DNA of 64,000 nucleotides from Carnobacterium sp. CP1 (GTDB lineage Bacteria; Bacillota; Bacilli; Lactobacillales; Carnobacteriaceae), in NCBI RefSeq assembly GCF_001483965.1, contig NZ_CP010796.1:744001-808000 (forward strand), read 5' to 3'. Below the pieces are notes generated by a model, which was not told where the DNA came from, made no database searches, and worked only from the letters and a program-made list of their open reading frames with translations. The position numbers and the translations under genes were made by a program. This document shows, piece after piece, positions 27,931-36,998 of this stretch (its first letter is position 1; each line of letters begins with the position of its first letter).

Positions 27931-29412
27931 TTAATACCCTCCTGTTGCAAGACTCATAATTTTTTCTTCTGTTGCTTCTGATTTTCCAAGCTCGCCCGCA
28001 ATGGTTCCTTCATGAACGACAATGATTCGGTCACTGACGCCTAAAACTTCGGGTAAGTCACTGGAAACCATGATAATCGCTACACCTCGATCAGCTAACT
28101 CATTCATCAATTGATAGATTTCGCGTTTAGCTCCAACGTCCACTCCTCGGGTTGGTTCATCTAAGATAAGCACTTTTGAACCGATTCCGATCCATTTTGC
28201 TAAAACGACTTTTTGCTGGTTTCCTCCTGATAAATTGGAGACAGCTAACTCGGCGCTTTGTGCTTTAACATTTAAGCGTTTCATTAACAACTGAACAAAG
28301 TCTTTTTCTGCCGTTGTATCGATCAATCCTCTTTTTTTAAATCCATCAATGGAAGGCAATGAAATATTCTCTTTAATAGAATAATCTAAAATCAACCCTT
28401 CATCTTTTCGATTTTCAGTTAAAAACCCAATACCTTTTTCAATGGCATTATTAGGATTTTTGATTTTAATGGTTTCATTCTCAAAAACGATATCGCCGCT
28501 GTCCAAAGTATCGATACCGAAAATAGCGCGCATAATTTCTGTCCGGCCTGAGCCCATCAACCCTGAAAAGCCAACAATCTCGCCCGCACGAACAGTGAAA
28601 GAAATGTTTTCGAAGATACCTTTTTTCGATAAGTGTTGAGTTTCAAAAATAACTTCGCCAATTTTTGACGTTTTTTCAGGATAATAATCTTCAAGGTCTC
28701 TTCCAACCATTTTCCTAACAACTTCATCAACCGTTGTATCTTTTGTCATAGTCGTATCGATGGATACCCCATCTCGCATGACCGTGATGCGGTCACTGAT
28801 TTTAAATATTTCTTCCATTCTATGAGAGATGTAAATGATCGCAACACCTTTTTGTTTTAGATTCATAATGATCTTGAACAACGTTTCAATTTCTCTTTCA
28901 GTCAATGCCGCTGTCGGCTCATCCATGATCAATACTTGAGCGTTTGTCATTAAGGCTTTAGCGATTTCAATCATTTGCTGTTGGCCGACTGACAAGGTTT
29001 GAACTTCTAAGTGCAAATCCAATTGGATACCTAAGTCCTCGAAAACAGCTTTTGCCTTTTTTTCCATTTCTTTGGTGTTTAACCAGCCCAGTTTGTTTTT
29101 GATTTCTTTGCCGATAAACAAATTTTCAACTACCGTCATCTGAGGCCAAATGTTCATTTCTTGATGGATAAAACTGACTCCGTGTTCTTCGGCTTCTTTG
29201 GGGTTTTGATAGACTGTCTCGGTTCCATCAATGATGATTTCACCAGAATCGTATGCATGTAATCCGGTTAAAATATTCATTAATGTTGATTTACCAGCCC
29301 CGTTTTCTCCCATCAATGCGTGTATTTCTCCGCCATTAAGGTCAATGTCTACCCCTCTAAGAACAGAATTTGTTCCAAAGCTTTTTGTAACGGCTTTCAT
29401 TTTAACTTCCAT
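27931..29412 (-). CDS. rbsA: Ribose ABC transporter ATP-binding protein
   Basis: A 493-residue double ATPase that powers ribose import. The first cassette has GENGAGKST, LSVGQQQMIEIAKAL and VLIMDEPTAAL; the second has the usual degenerate Walker A (SGLMGSGRTE) with LSGGNQQKVVLAKWI and LILDEPTRGVDVG. The two-domain layout is typical for monosaccharide importers. It follows rbsD by 12 nt. Confidence 0.95.
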   Translation of the reverse strand: MEVKMKAVTKSFGTNSVLRGVDIDLNGGEIHALMGENGAGKSTLMNILTGLHAYDSGEIIIDGTETVYQNPKEAEEHGVSFIHQEMNIWPQMTVVENLFIGKEIKNKLGWLNTKEMEKKAKAVFEDLGIQLDLHLEVQTLSVGQQQMIEIAKALMTNAQVLIMDEPTAALTEREIETLFKIIMNLKQKGVAIIYISHRMEEIFKISDRITVMRDGVSIDTTMTKDTTVDEVVRKMVGRDLEDYYPEKTSKIGEVIFETQHLSKKGIFENISFTVRAGEIVGFSGLMGSGRTEIMRAIFGIDTLDSGDIVFENETIKIKNPNNAIEKGIGFLTENRKDEGLILDYSIKENISLPSIDGFKKRGLIDTTAEKDFVQLLMKRLNVKAQSAELAVSNLSGGNQQKVVLAKWIGIGSKVLILDEPTRGVDVGAKREIYQLMNELADRGVAIIMVSSDLPEVLGVSDRIIVVHEGTIAGELGKSEATEEKIMSLATGGY

Positions 29413-29424
29413 TGATCTGACCTC

Positions 29425-29820
29425 CTAAAATAGCACTCCTGATTGTAGAATAATATTGGAATATGGAGTAGCTTCTCCAGTTCTAATAATAGCTTTAGCA
29501 TTTTTTGATAAATTTTTAAATTCTTCATGGCTGACATAGTTGAATGTTTGTGTCGGAAGTTTTTGTTGGATTTGTTCTAATTGTTTTGGATTGCCTGCTT
29601 TTATTTCATCGGCTAGCATTACTTCTTCGATGACCATTTCTTCCACTAGCAAATCCAGTACTTTCTGAAAAGCAGGATCATTTAAAGCTAAAGCCAAATC
29701 AATCTTTTTTACTCCATCCGGAATCGGTAAACCAGCATCAGCAATAATAATTTGATCCGTATGACCTAAATCAGCTAAAACCTTATCTATCTCACTATTT
29801 AAGATTCCATTCTTTTTCAT
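29425..29820 (-). CDS. rbsD: D-ribose pyranase
   Basis: A 131-residue mutarotase that converts beta-ribopyranose to the furanose form used by ribokinase. Landmarks are [20 protein letters not shown] near the start with the catalytic His, and [13 protein letters not shown] 29820 is preferred, with AAAGGAAG 8 nt upstream; the GTG at 29829 overlaps the site. The start overlaps the end of rbsK by 26 nt. Confidence 0.94.
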   Translation of the reverse strand: MKKNGILNSEIDKVLADLGHTDQIIIADAGLPIPDGVKKIDLALALNDPAFQKVLDLLVEEMVIEEVMLADEIKAGNPKQLEQIQQKLPTQTFNYVSHEEFKNLSKNAKAIIRTGEATPYSNIILQSGVLF

Positions 29821-30700
29821 AAAAAGCACTTCCTTTCATTTCTTCTAAAGTTGGCATGCCGCCTTGTGCACCAAACGTTTGGATCGACAAAGCTGCTGCC
29901 AAATTTCCAAAACGGATACTAGATTCCATATCAAGTCCAGATGTCAACGCTACTCCGAAAGCTCCATTAAAGGTATCGCCTGCTCCTGTTGTATCAACAG
30001 GTTGAACAAGATAAGAAGGAATCTGTACTTCTTTTGATCCATCATTAAAGTACACCCCTTTTGATCCCATCGTGACGATCAATTTATTAGGGTGTTTTTT
30101 CAATCCTTCAGAAATGCTTAACTGCGGAAACAAAACGTTGTATTCTGATTCATTAGGAGTTAAAAAAGTTACCTTTTCAATCGTTTCTTGCTTGATTTGC
30201 TTAGCTGGTGCAGGATTATAAATGGTTTGGATGCCTTTTTGAAAACAAATATCAATTAGACTTTCAATTATTTCTAACGGCGTTTCATTTTGAAGAATCA
30301 CAACATCACTTTCTTCAATCGTTCTTGATGCGCTTATTACTTGTTCATGTGTAATCGCATCATTTGCCCCAGGAATATAAACGATGCTATTGTCACCGTC
30401 GACTACAGTGATATGCGCTGAACCAGAAGGCAAACCTGTAACCGATTCCACATTATCCGTGTTTATTTGATTATTTTTTAAATTTGCAATGATCTCTTGT
30501 CCAAATAAATCTGTCCCAACTGTTCCTATCATACTGACTCGGCTTCCCAAACGAGCCGCCGCTACGGCTTGATTCGCCCCTTTTCCGCCAAAGGTTGTTT
30601 TGAAATCCTTGCCGGTGATCGTTTCACCGATTTCAGGTCTTTTATCAGCACTTACGACAAAATCAGTTGATAAACTTCCTACTACTGTAATTTTACTCAT
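29795..30700 (-). CDS. rbsK: Ribokinase
   Basis: PfkB-family kinase, 301 residues, that makes ribose-5-phosphate for the pentose phosphate pathway. The N-terminal signature is [16 protein letters not shown] and the C-terminal catalytic motif is [14 protein letters not shown], including the catalytic Asp. Position between rbsR and rbsD is usual. The start overlaps the last codons of rbsR by 8 nt, so it is transcribed with the regulator. Confidence 0.95.
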   Translation of the reverse strand: MSKITVVGSLSTDFVVSADKRPEIGETITGKDFKTTFGGKGANQAVAAARLGSRVSMIGTVGTDLFGQEIIANLKNNQINTDNVESVTGLPSGSAHITVVDGDNSIVYIPGANDAITHEQVISASRTIEESDVVILQNETPLEIIESLIDICFQKGIQTIYNPAPAKQIKQETIEKVTFLTPNESEYNVLFPQLSISEGLKKHPNKLIVTMGSKGVYFNDGSKEVQIPSYLVQPVDTTGAGDTFNGAFGVALTSGLDMESSIRFGNLAAALSIQTFGAQGGMPTLEEMKGSAFYEKEWNLK

Positions 30701-31676
30701 CTTTATCCTTCTTTCTCAACGATTCTCTAATTTCAAGCGTTACAGGTAACTGAACGTTTTTTTCTTTAATCGGTTTTCCTTCTATGCGAGCACAGAGTAT
30801 CTCAGCGCCTTTGTAACCAATTTGATAAGCTGGTTGAGCGATGGTCGATAAACTAGGATACATCAGTTTACTGTAAGGATTGTCATCGTATCCTACTATT
30901 TGCAGTTCCTCAGGGATTTTGATCCCCTTTCTGATCGCTTCCCGCATAACGGCTAACGCATGGATATCATTCGAAGCGATAATGCTGTTCGCTTTTGGGA
31001 ATTTTTCCAATAAATGAACGGCAGCTTTTTCTGCTGACTCAAATTGAAACGATTCTGTTTCAAATAAGTGGTAGTTTATATTGTTTTCTTCTAGAACTTT
31101 GATGCTGCCTGCTGAGCGGACTAAGGACTTTGAAATGTCTCGTGGACCAACCATCACGATCACTTCACCCGGATTTCTTTCAACAACAGCTTGTGCAGCC
31201 AAACTTCCTCCCTGATAATCATCTGAATAAACAGAATATTCTTTGTTTGAAGCAACTCTATCCAGCATAACAAAAGGCATACCTTTCATATTACGAAAGC
31301 CGCCTTCTACCGCGGATAAGACACCGGCTACATTGTTTTGAGAAAAAGTCCGTATGTATTCATTTTCTTTATCTGAGCTTTCTTGAACATTGCCTAAAAT
31401 TAAGTTATACCCCATTTGATTCATTTTATCCTCTATTCCTTTAGCCACTAATGGAAAGAACGGGTTGGAGATATCTGGCAAAAGAAAACCGATTAATTTA
31501 GATTTTTTTTGATAAAGCGAGCGGGCTACTTCATTAGGATAAAAATCTAATTCTTTAATAGCCGTTTCAACTTTCAATCGGCTTTTTTCACTGACATAAC
31601 CGCTTTTATTCAAAGCTCTTGAAACCGTCGCGACGGACACACCCGCTAAGCTTGCAACATCTTTAATGGTTTTCAT
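30693..31676 (-). CDS. rbsR: LacI-family ribose operon repressor
   Basis: A 327-residue repressor. The N-terminal helix-turn-helix is TIKDVASLAGVSVATVSRALN (residues 2-22 or so). The hinge and periplasmic-binding-protein-like core follow (IGFLLPDISNPFFPLVAKGIE, VGYDDNPYSKLMYPSLSTIAQ). ATG 31676 has GAGGTGAACAGG upstream; the ORF extends to 31721 but that would run into the operator. As first gene of the operon it is autoregulated through the palindrome just upstream. Confidence 0.93.
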   Translation of the reverse strand: MKTIKDVASLAGVSVATVSRALNKSGYVSEKSRLKVETAIKELDFYPNEVARSLYQKKSKLIGFLLPDISNPFFPLVAKGIEDKMNQMGYNLILGNVQESSDKENEYIRTFSQNNVAGVLSAVEGGFRNMKGMPFVMLDRVASNKEYSVYSDDYQGGSLAAQAVVERNPGEVIVMVGPRDISKSLVRSAGSIKVLEENNINYHLFETESFQFESAEKAAVHLLEKFPKANSIIASNDIHALAVMREAIRKGIKIPEELQIVGYDDNPYSKLMYPSLSTIAQPAYQIGYKGAEILCARIEGKPIKEKNVQLPVTLEIRESLRKKDKDE

Positions 31677-31702
31677 CCTGTTCACCTCACTGCTGTTTAG
31701 TA

Positions 31703-31720
31703 TGTGTAACCGATTACACA
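31703..31720. promoter_or_regulatory. RbsR-type operator
   Basis: TGTGTAACCGATTACACA is an 18-bp palindrome with one mismatched pair and a central CG, the layout bound by LacI-family repressors. It begins just downstream of the -10 hexamer, covering the likely transcription start. Confidence 0.75.
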
Positions 31721-31723
31721 TTT

Positions 31724-31752
31724 ATAATATCACCTCACCCAATAATTTGCAA
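31724..31752 (-). promoter_or_regulatory. Promoter of the ribose operon
   Basis: On the minus strand TTGCAA (31747-31752) and TATTAT (31724-31729) are separated by exactly 17 bp. The -35 overlaps a cre site and the start region overlaps the operator. Confidence 0.75.
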
Positions 31753-31761
31753 CCGTTATCA
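31747..31761. promoter_or_regulatory. cre site (CcpA) at the ribose promoter
   Basis: TTGCAACCGTTATCA matches every position of the cre consensus WTGNAANCGNWNNCW. Overlap with the -35 hexamer implies direct blocking of RNA polymerase by CcpA. Confidence 0.7.
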
Positions 31762-31921
31762 TCAATAAAATAAAAATAATTGCTATATTCTAATGATCTA
31801 TAGCTAATTCTCTCGTTTTCAGACTGGATCTTCCTTATAACATAACTTAAACACAAAATAAGTAATTGCTTTTAACCAACTATTTTTATAGTTATTAATT
31901 TTTTCTGCACAAAAAACACTT

Positions 31922-31950
31922 TTGCCCTTGCATTATATTAAAACTATATT
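31922..31950 (+). promoter_or_regulatory. Promoter of the hydratase-family gene
   Basis: TTGCCC (31922-31927) and TATATT (31945-31950) have a 17-bp spacer. The gene's ATG follows about 49 nt downstream. Confidence 0.5.
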
Positions 31951-31998
31951 AGAATAATAGTTCAGGGATTAAAATAAAATGATAAAGGTGGTTTTGAT

Positions 31999-32760
31999 AT
32001 GTCGCAAGCAGCTTTTTTAGAAACACTATATGGAGCTTACAAGAACGTTGCAGTACTGGAAAAATCCGTTTTTCCAGCAGATATTGATTTGGAGGAGGCA
32101 TATCGAATTCAACACGCCTTCACTAAAGCAAAAAAAGAAAATAACGAAACATTGAAAGGTTATAAAATCAGTATGACCAGTCTTGAAACACAAGCTTTAT
32201 TCGGTGCTAAAGAACCATTGTATGGACAAATGACGGATAAACAAATTTCTGGTACCGTTTCGCTTAGTGAGCAAATGATGAACCCTTTAGTTGAATTGGA
32301 ATTGGTCTTTGTTGTTAAAGAACCATTGACAGCTAAATCCACTGAAGAAGAAATTATTGCAAAAACTCAGGTGGCTCCTGGTTTGGAAGTACCTGATTCT
32401 CGTTTTGAAGATTGGTTTCCTAAAATGCCCAAAGAACAAGTTTGCGCTGACGGAGCTGTTGGCGGGAAAGTTGTTTTTGGAGCAGCAAAAGATTATACTT
32501 ATGCAGATTTAGACGCTATCAATGGAAAATTGATTTTGAATGGTGAAGTCCTTGATCAAGGTTCTTCATCTATTGTTATGGACCATCCCGTTAAAGCGAT
32601 AAAGTGGTTATTAGAAAAATTAGGACAACATGACTTGACCCTTGAACCAGGTATGTTTGTTTCTTCTGGTACATTCGTCCTGCCGAAACCGCTAGAAGTT
32701 GGACAATATACTGGCGAATTTGAAGGTGTAGGAAATGTTCAGCTTACGGTGAATGTTTAG
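31999..32760 (+). CDS. 2-keto-4-pentenoate hydratase / FAH-family enzyme
   Basis: A 253-residue cytoplasmic protein of the MhpD-type branch of the fumarylacetoacetate hydrolase superfamily. Conserved features are GYKISMTS (substrate loop), the metal-binding acidic cluster PLVELELVF, and the C-terminal PGMFVSSGTFVLPKP. Classical members hydrate 2-oxopent-4-enoate in aromatic meta-cleavage pathways, but no other meta-cleavage gene is nearby, so the physiological substrate is unknown (possibly another 2-keto acid). It is monocistronic with its own promoter and terminator. Confidence 0.8.
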   Translation: MSQAAFLETLYGAYKNVAVLEKSVFPADIDLEEAYRIQHAFTKAKKENNETLKGYKISMTSLETQALFGAKEPLYGQMTDKQISGTVSLSEQMMNPLVELELVFVVKEPLTAKSTEEEIIAKTQVAPGLEVPDSRFEDWFPKMPKEQVCADGAVGGKVVFGAAKDYTYADLDAINGKLILNGEVLDQGSSSIVMDHPVKAIKWLLEKLGQHDLTLEPGMFVSSGTFVLPKPLEVGQYTGEFEGVGNVQLTVNV

Positions 32761-32784
32761 ATTACGATTCTTAATAATATAAGT

Positions 32785-32836
32785 TAAAAAAGATCCTCCT
32801 AAGTCTGGCATCTGCCAGCTTTAGGAGGATCTTTTT
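32785..32836. terminator. Bidirectional terminator
   Basis: AAAAAGATCCTCCTAA pairs with TTAGGAGGATCTTTTT, enclosing a second stem (CTGGCA/TGCCAG). T runs on both sides suit both the hydratase gene and the glycosidase operon ending at 32879. Confidence 0.85.
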
Positions 32837-32878
32837 AGGTAATATGCTTGATTTTTTGTTCAGAAGTCTTCTTGTCTG

Positions 32879-35584
32879 TCATTCTTGTATCCATAAAGTG
32901 TTAACAATTTCATAGGGTTTAGCTGTCTCTTCTACCGTGCCTTCAATGACTTCTTCCAGTAAGTTGCATTTTTTTGAAGCATAATTTTCTATTGTCAAGA
33001 CAGCGTCTGTTTCTTTATTGGTTAAGTTGTACATCCGTGTAATGATTTCATCGCTATGTTCTTTGCGTTTGAAAGCAGTCAGTGCCATATTTTGTCCTTT
33101 CAATTCAGCATATTGATGATTAGGCGACCACTTTCCATCATGAACCGTCGTTTGGTAAGTACTAAAAGGAATTTGATAGTTGAATGCTTCATGGAACGTT
33201 CTGGTCGCCTCTTCTTTTCCATGAAAAGATAATGCGTACAGCATAGATTGTTCTCCCAAGCATTGCGCTTCTGGTGTAGCAAAATATCCCCAATCTCCTA
33301 ACTCTCCAACAGCTCTCAACAATGTGACAGCAATGGTTTGTTGATTTTGTTCTTCAATGATTTCATATTCGTTCAACCCGATCCCAGCTGCTGTTACACC
33401 GTGTTCAGCGTCTTGGACATTCACAAAAGCATGGGTATGCTGTGGGTTGGAAGGATTGATCCATGCCGGATCAACGGTATTTGGCCGTTCAACAACTTCA
33501 AAGATGCTGTCTGCATAATGAACATCAGATTGAATGCCTGTCGGGAATAACACACGCAAACGGTGGTCTTTATGCTGGTTATCAAAAGTTGTTTCGAACT
33601 TGACTTGCTGGCTATGGCGTTCTAAACGTACTTTTGTTTTTAATGTTAATGTTTTACAAGTTTTAGAGCGCCCTGCTTGACGATTTCGCATCTCAATAAC
33701 GGCTTTTTGTTCTTCTTCCAATTGTTCATCCGCTGAGATCGGCACTTCTAGATGATGCGTGATCTCAATTTCGCCAAAACCGACAGTATCTTCAATAATA
33801 TTGATTTCTGCAGCTGTTCCTTTTGAGTAGATAGCTTGGTCATTCAAAGGCTGTCTGAAAATATATTCATTTCCTATATCGCCTACATCTTCAAAGTTCA
33901 ACAACTCTGCATATGTTCGATTAGTTGATTTATTCAAAACAGCCAATGTTCCGTCTTTTTGGACATCGATTTTCAAATAGCTGTTTTCCAACGTTGCGCC
34001 GTTGTTTGAAACCAGGCTCGCCTCCGTTGCCGTGACCACCACGTCTTGTTCATCAGCTTCCACTAATATAAAGCTGTTCCAAGACAATCCTTTCATCGAC
34101 TCAATCGGCAGTCTAACCTCCACATAACGAGCCATAAATGGCTGACGGAACTTGTCTTTTGGCAAGTCATACCCGAATTCTGTTCCACCTTCTGTCACGA
34201 TTGCAGAAATTGTTTCGCCATCTACGGTTTTCACTACAAAGGATGGGTATTCTTTTTCTTTGAGTACTTTGTACAATTGGTCAGGTACACCGGCTGAAAA
34301 CGGCAAACGTTCAATTTCGATCCGTACTTCAGCTACGCCGGTTTTTTCTGAACCGCTCGTATTGAAAACAACAAACGGGAAACCATCCATGTTTTTAAAG
34401 CTTGCGGTATCAATGGAGCGCACTAAGTGTAATGCAGCTTCATCCGCTACATAACGGCCCACTTCATTGGCTTTCTCGAAACGTGTGACCATTTCGCGGT
34501 GGACTTCATCGACACTGCAGCCGCAGATACTGTCATGCGGGTGGTTTTGCATCAATGTTTTCCAAGCATACCGCAGCATATCATGCGGGTATTCTTCCGC
34601 TGTCTCATACGCCATCGTCGCCAAAGGTTCTGCAATGCTTTCAAGCAAACGAGAAACACGAGTATTCCATTGTTTCAAATAAACGCGAGTTGATGCTGTG
34701 TTGGCTAATGTGTACCAGCCGTCAGTTTCTTGAGAAGTCAATTCTCCTGAAACCGTATTTAAATTTTCCGGCAAATCTTGTTTTAAAGCGGTTAAATATT
34801 CTTCAAAACTTGCATGTATGAATTCGATATCCGGGTACAGTTCATTAGCAACTTTAATAGCAGTCGATAAATCTTTTTGAACCGGCTGATGATCACATCC
34901 GTTCATCATCAATACATGATCAGTCGAAGTATACAATCCTGCATCAGCTAATTTGGTTTCCCAAAATGCTTGAGCTTCCGCTTTGTCTGTCGGAATTTCA
35001 TTTCCGTTACTGTACCAATTGGCAAACAACAGGCCTAAAATTTTCGATTCATCTGGCCCTTTCCACCACATTTCTGAAAATTGCGAAGCGTATTTGTCAT
35101 CATTGACCACCACATTATTGAATCCCGTCGGCTTGACACCGCGTCCGAAAGCAGCCACATCGAAACCAGCTTGTTCCATCATTTGCGGTGTTTGGCCTGC
35201 GTTGCCGAATGTATCAGGAAAGTAACCTAATTTAACGGGTGCTCCCCATTGTTTGCTTTCGTCCATTCCGACAATAATATTGCGGACATTTGATTCACTG
35301 CTTGTTAAGAAAGCATCTTGTAAAATATAAAACGGTCCAATTTTTAGTTTCCCATTTTTAATATGTTTTTGAATCAGTTCTTTTTTATGTGGCCGAACTT
35401 GCAAGTAATCATCGATCATGATCGTTTGCCCGTCTAAATGGAAACTTTTAAACTCTGGATCCGTTTCAAACAGCTCCAGAACATCATCCATCAATTCTAC
35501 TAAACGCATATGGTGCTGTTCGTATGGTAAATACCATTCACGGTCCCAATGGCTGTGAGATAAAATATAAACTTTCTTTTTCAT
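32879..35584 (-). CDS. Alpha-mannosidase (GH38)
   Basis: A 901-residue intracellular retaining alpha-mannosidase. The zinc-binding N-terminal motif is SHSHWDREWYLPYE (His and Asp ligands), and the nucleophile Asp is in GYFPDTFGNAGQ. NHPHDSICGCSVDEVHREM supplies another zinc ligand region. The long C-terminal beta-sandwich completes the usual size. There is no signal peptide. In streptococci a GH38 enzyme with GH125 and GH92 trims N-glycan mannose. ATG 35584 with AAAGGAG is chosen over 35605. Last gene of the GH125-GH1-GH38 operon. Confidence 0.93.
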   Translation of the reverse strand: MKKKVYILSHSHWDREWYLPYEQHHMRLVELMDDVLELFETDPEFKSFHLDGQTIMIDDYLQVRPHKKELIQKHIKNGKLKIGPFYILQDAFLTSSESNVRNIIVGMDESKQWGAPVKLGYFPDTFGNAGQTPQMMEQAGFDVAAFGRGVKPTGFNNVVVNDDKYASQFSEMWWKGPDESKILGLLFANWYSNGNEIPTDKAEAQAFWETKLADAGLYTSTDHVLMMNGCDHQPVQKDLSTAIKVANELYPDIEFIHASFEEYLTALKQDLPENLNTVSGELTSQETDGWYTLANTASTRVYLKQWNTRVSRLLESIAEPLATMAYETAEEYPHDMLRYAWKTLMQNHPHDSICGCSVDEVHREMVTRFEKANEVGRYVADEAALHLVRSIDTASFKNMDGFPFVVFNTSGSEKTGVAEVRIEIERLPFSAGVPDQLYKVLKEKEYPSFVVKTVDGETISAIVTEGGTEFGYDLPKDKFRQPFMARYVEVRLPIESMKGLSWNSFILVEADEQDVVVTATEASLVSNNGATLENSYLKIDVQKDGTLAVLNKSTNRTYAELLNFEDVGDIGNEYIFRQPLNDQAIYSKGTAAEINIIEDTVGFGEIEITHHLEVPISADEQLEEEQKAVIEMRNRQAGRSKTCKTLTLKTKVRLERHSQQVKFETTFDNQHKDHRLRVLFPTGIQSDVHYADSIFEVVERPNTVDPAWINPSNPQHTHAFVNVQDAEHGVTAAGIGLNEYEIIEEQNQQTIAVTLLRAVGELGDWGYFATPEAQCLGEQSMLYALSFHGKEEATRTFHEAFNYQIPFSTYQTTVHDGKWSPNHQYAELKGQNMALTAFKRKEHSDEIITRMYNLTNKETDAVLTIENYASKKCNLLEEVIEGTVEETAKPYEIVNTLWIQE

Positions 35585-35604
35585 AATTAGCTCCTTTTGT
35601 TTCA

Positions 35605-36981
35605 TTAGTCTATTGCATTGTTTTCAATAACCGTTTTCATCCAAAAACTGCTTTTTTTAGGTGTTCGTTTAAAGTCGTTCTCAATGTCGACGCGGTAAAA
35701 ACCATAACGATTGCGGTAGCCGTTCAGCCAAGACCAGCAGTCCACAAAGGTCCACATATGGTAACCGAAACAATGGCTGCCTTGTTCGACTGCTTTGTGC
35801 AGTTCAGCTAAGTGATCTTGAACAAACTCAATTCTGTAGTCATCTTGAATAACGCCATCTTCATCCACGAAGCGCTCTTCTTCTGCTACGCCCATACCGT
35901 TTTCAGATACGTACCACGGGATATTCTTGTAATCATTTTTTATCCGCATAGCAATGTCGTAAAGTGCTTCAGGATAGATTTCCCAGCCGCGGTAAGGATT
36001 TATTTTTTTCTCCGGCCAGTCATACTCTGCATATAAATCGCTTGGCATCTTTGCAGGAACAGCAGGCTGATTCACTGCTTGTACGCGTTTAGGCTGATAA
36101 TAATTGACACCTAAGAAATCAATGGTTGTTTGAGCCAGCTTTTCTTTGTCGCCTGTTTCAGTAGCTGGCAGCAAGTTATTTTCTTTTAATAATTGAACCA
36201 ATTCAGTTGGAAAATGTCCTAAAACAACAGGATCGAGAAAACTCTTCACGTTTAACGCATCAGCCATATCTTTGGCTTTAATATCTTCAGGTGCATCACT
36301 TTTACTGTAGACCGGTGTTAAGTTTAAAATAATGCCGATTTCTCCGGTATGTTTACCTCTTCTAAATTCTTCAACAGCTTGAGTATGTGCCATCAAGGTA
36401 TGGTAACCTACTTGAACAGCACGTTTAAAGTCAACGACTGCTGGATAATGAAATTCAAACAAGTAGCCGCATTCAACATGGACAATAGGCTCGTTAAACG
36501 TTGTCCAACGATGCACCAAATCGCCGAATTGTTCAAAGGCAACCTTAGCATAATATCCGAAATCTTCCACCGATTCCCGACTTTCCCAACCGCCTTTTTC
36601 CATCAGCCACCATGGCATATCGAAGTGAAACAAGTTGATGATCGGTTCAACACCTTTTTCAATCAAGCTGACAAAGTAATTACGATAAAAATCTACCGCT
36701 TGTTGATTGAGAGTTTTTCCATCTGGCAATAAGCGAGCCCATGAAATCGAAGTCCGATAAGAATTTAAACTCATATCTTCCATCAATTGGACGTCTTCAG
36801 CGTACTGCTGGTAAACGTTTGACGTGTCTTTCGGCCCAACACCCTTATAGAATTTTTCAGGATTCATTTCAAACCATTTATCCCATGTTGTCGGAGCTTT
36901 TCCGTCAATCAATGCTGCCCCTTCTGTTTGCGGAGCAGATGCTGCTGCTCCCCATAAAAAACCGTCTGGAAATTTTTTCAC
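35605..36981 (-). CDS. GH1 glycosidase with an unusual phosphate-site signature
   Basis: A 458-residue GH1 enzyme with acid/base TFNEP and nucleophile YVSENGMG. The aglycone/phosphate motif reads SWLNGYRNRYGF. The Ser and Tyr of 6-phospho-glycosidases are kept, but the usual Lys is Asn, and the Glu that non-phospho enzymes use at the Ser position is absent. Together with the ABC importer and mannosidases next door, this suggests an unphosphorylated substrate such as Man-beta-1,4-GlcNAc or chitobiose, which is an inference. It could also be an ordinary 6-phospho-beta-glucosidase. The start is GTG behind AAAGGCGG. Confidence 0.85.
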   Translation of the reverse strand: MKKFPDGFLWGAAASAPQTEGAALIDGKAPTTWDKWFEMNPEKFYKGVGPKDTSNVYQQYAEDVQLMEDMSLNSYRTSISWARLLPDGKTLNQQAVDFYRNYFVSLIEKGVEPIINLFHFDMPWWLMEKGGWESRESVEDFGYYAKVAFEQFGDLVHRWTTFNEPIVHVECGYLFEFHYPAVVDFKRAVQVGYHTLMAHTQAVEEFRRGKHTGEIGIILNLTPVYSKSDAPEDIKAKDMADALNVKSFLDPVVLGHFPTELVQLLKENNLLPATETGDKEKLAQTTIDFLGVNYYQPKRVQAVNQPAVPAKMPSDLYAEYDWPEKKINPYRGWEIYPEALYDIAMRIKNDYKNIPWYVSENGMGVAEEERFVDEDGVIQDDYRIEFVQDHLAELHKAVEQGSHCFGYHMWTFVDCWSWLNGYRNRYGFYRVDIENDFKRTPKKSSFWMKTVIENNAID

Positions 36982-36998
36982 GTTGTTTGCCGCCTTTC

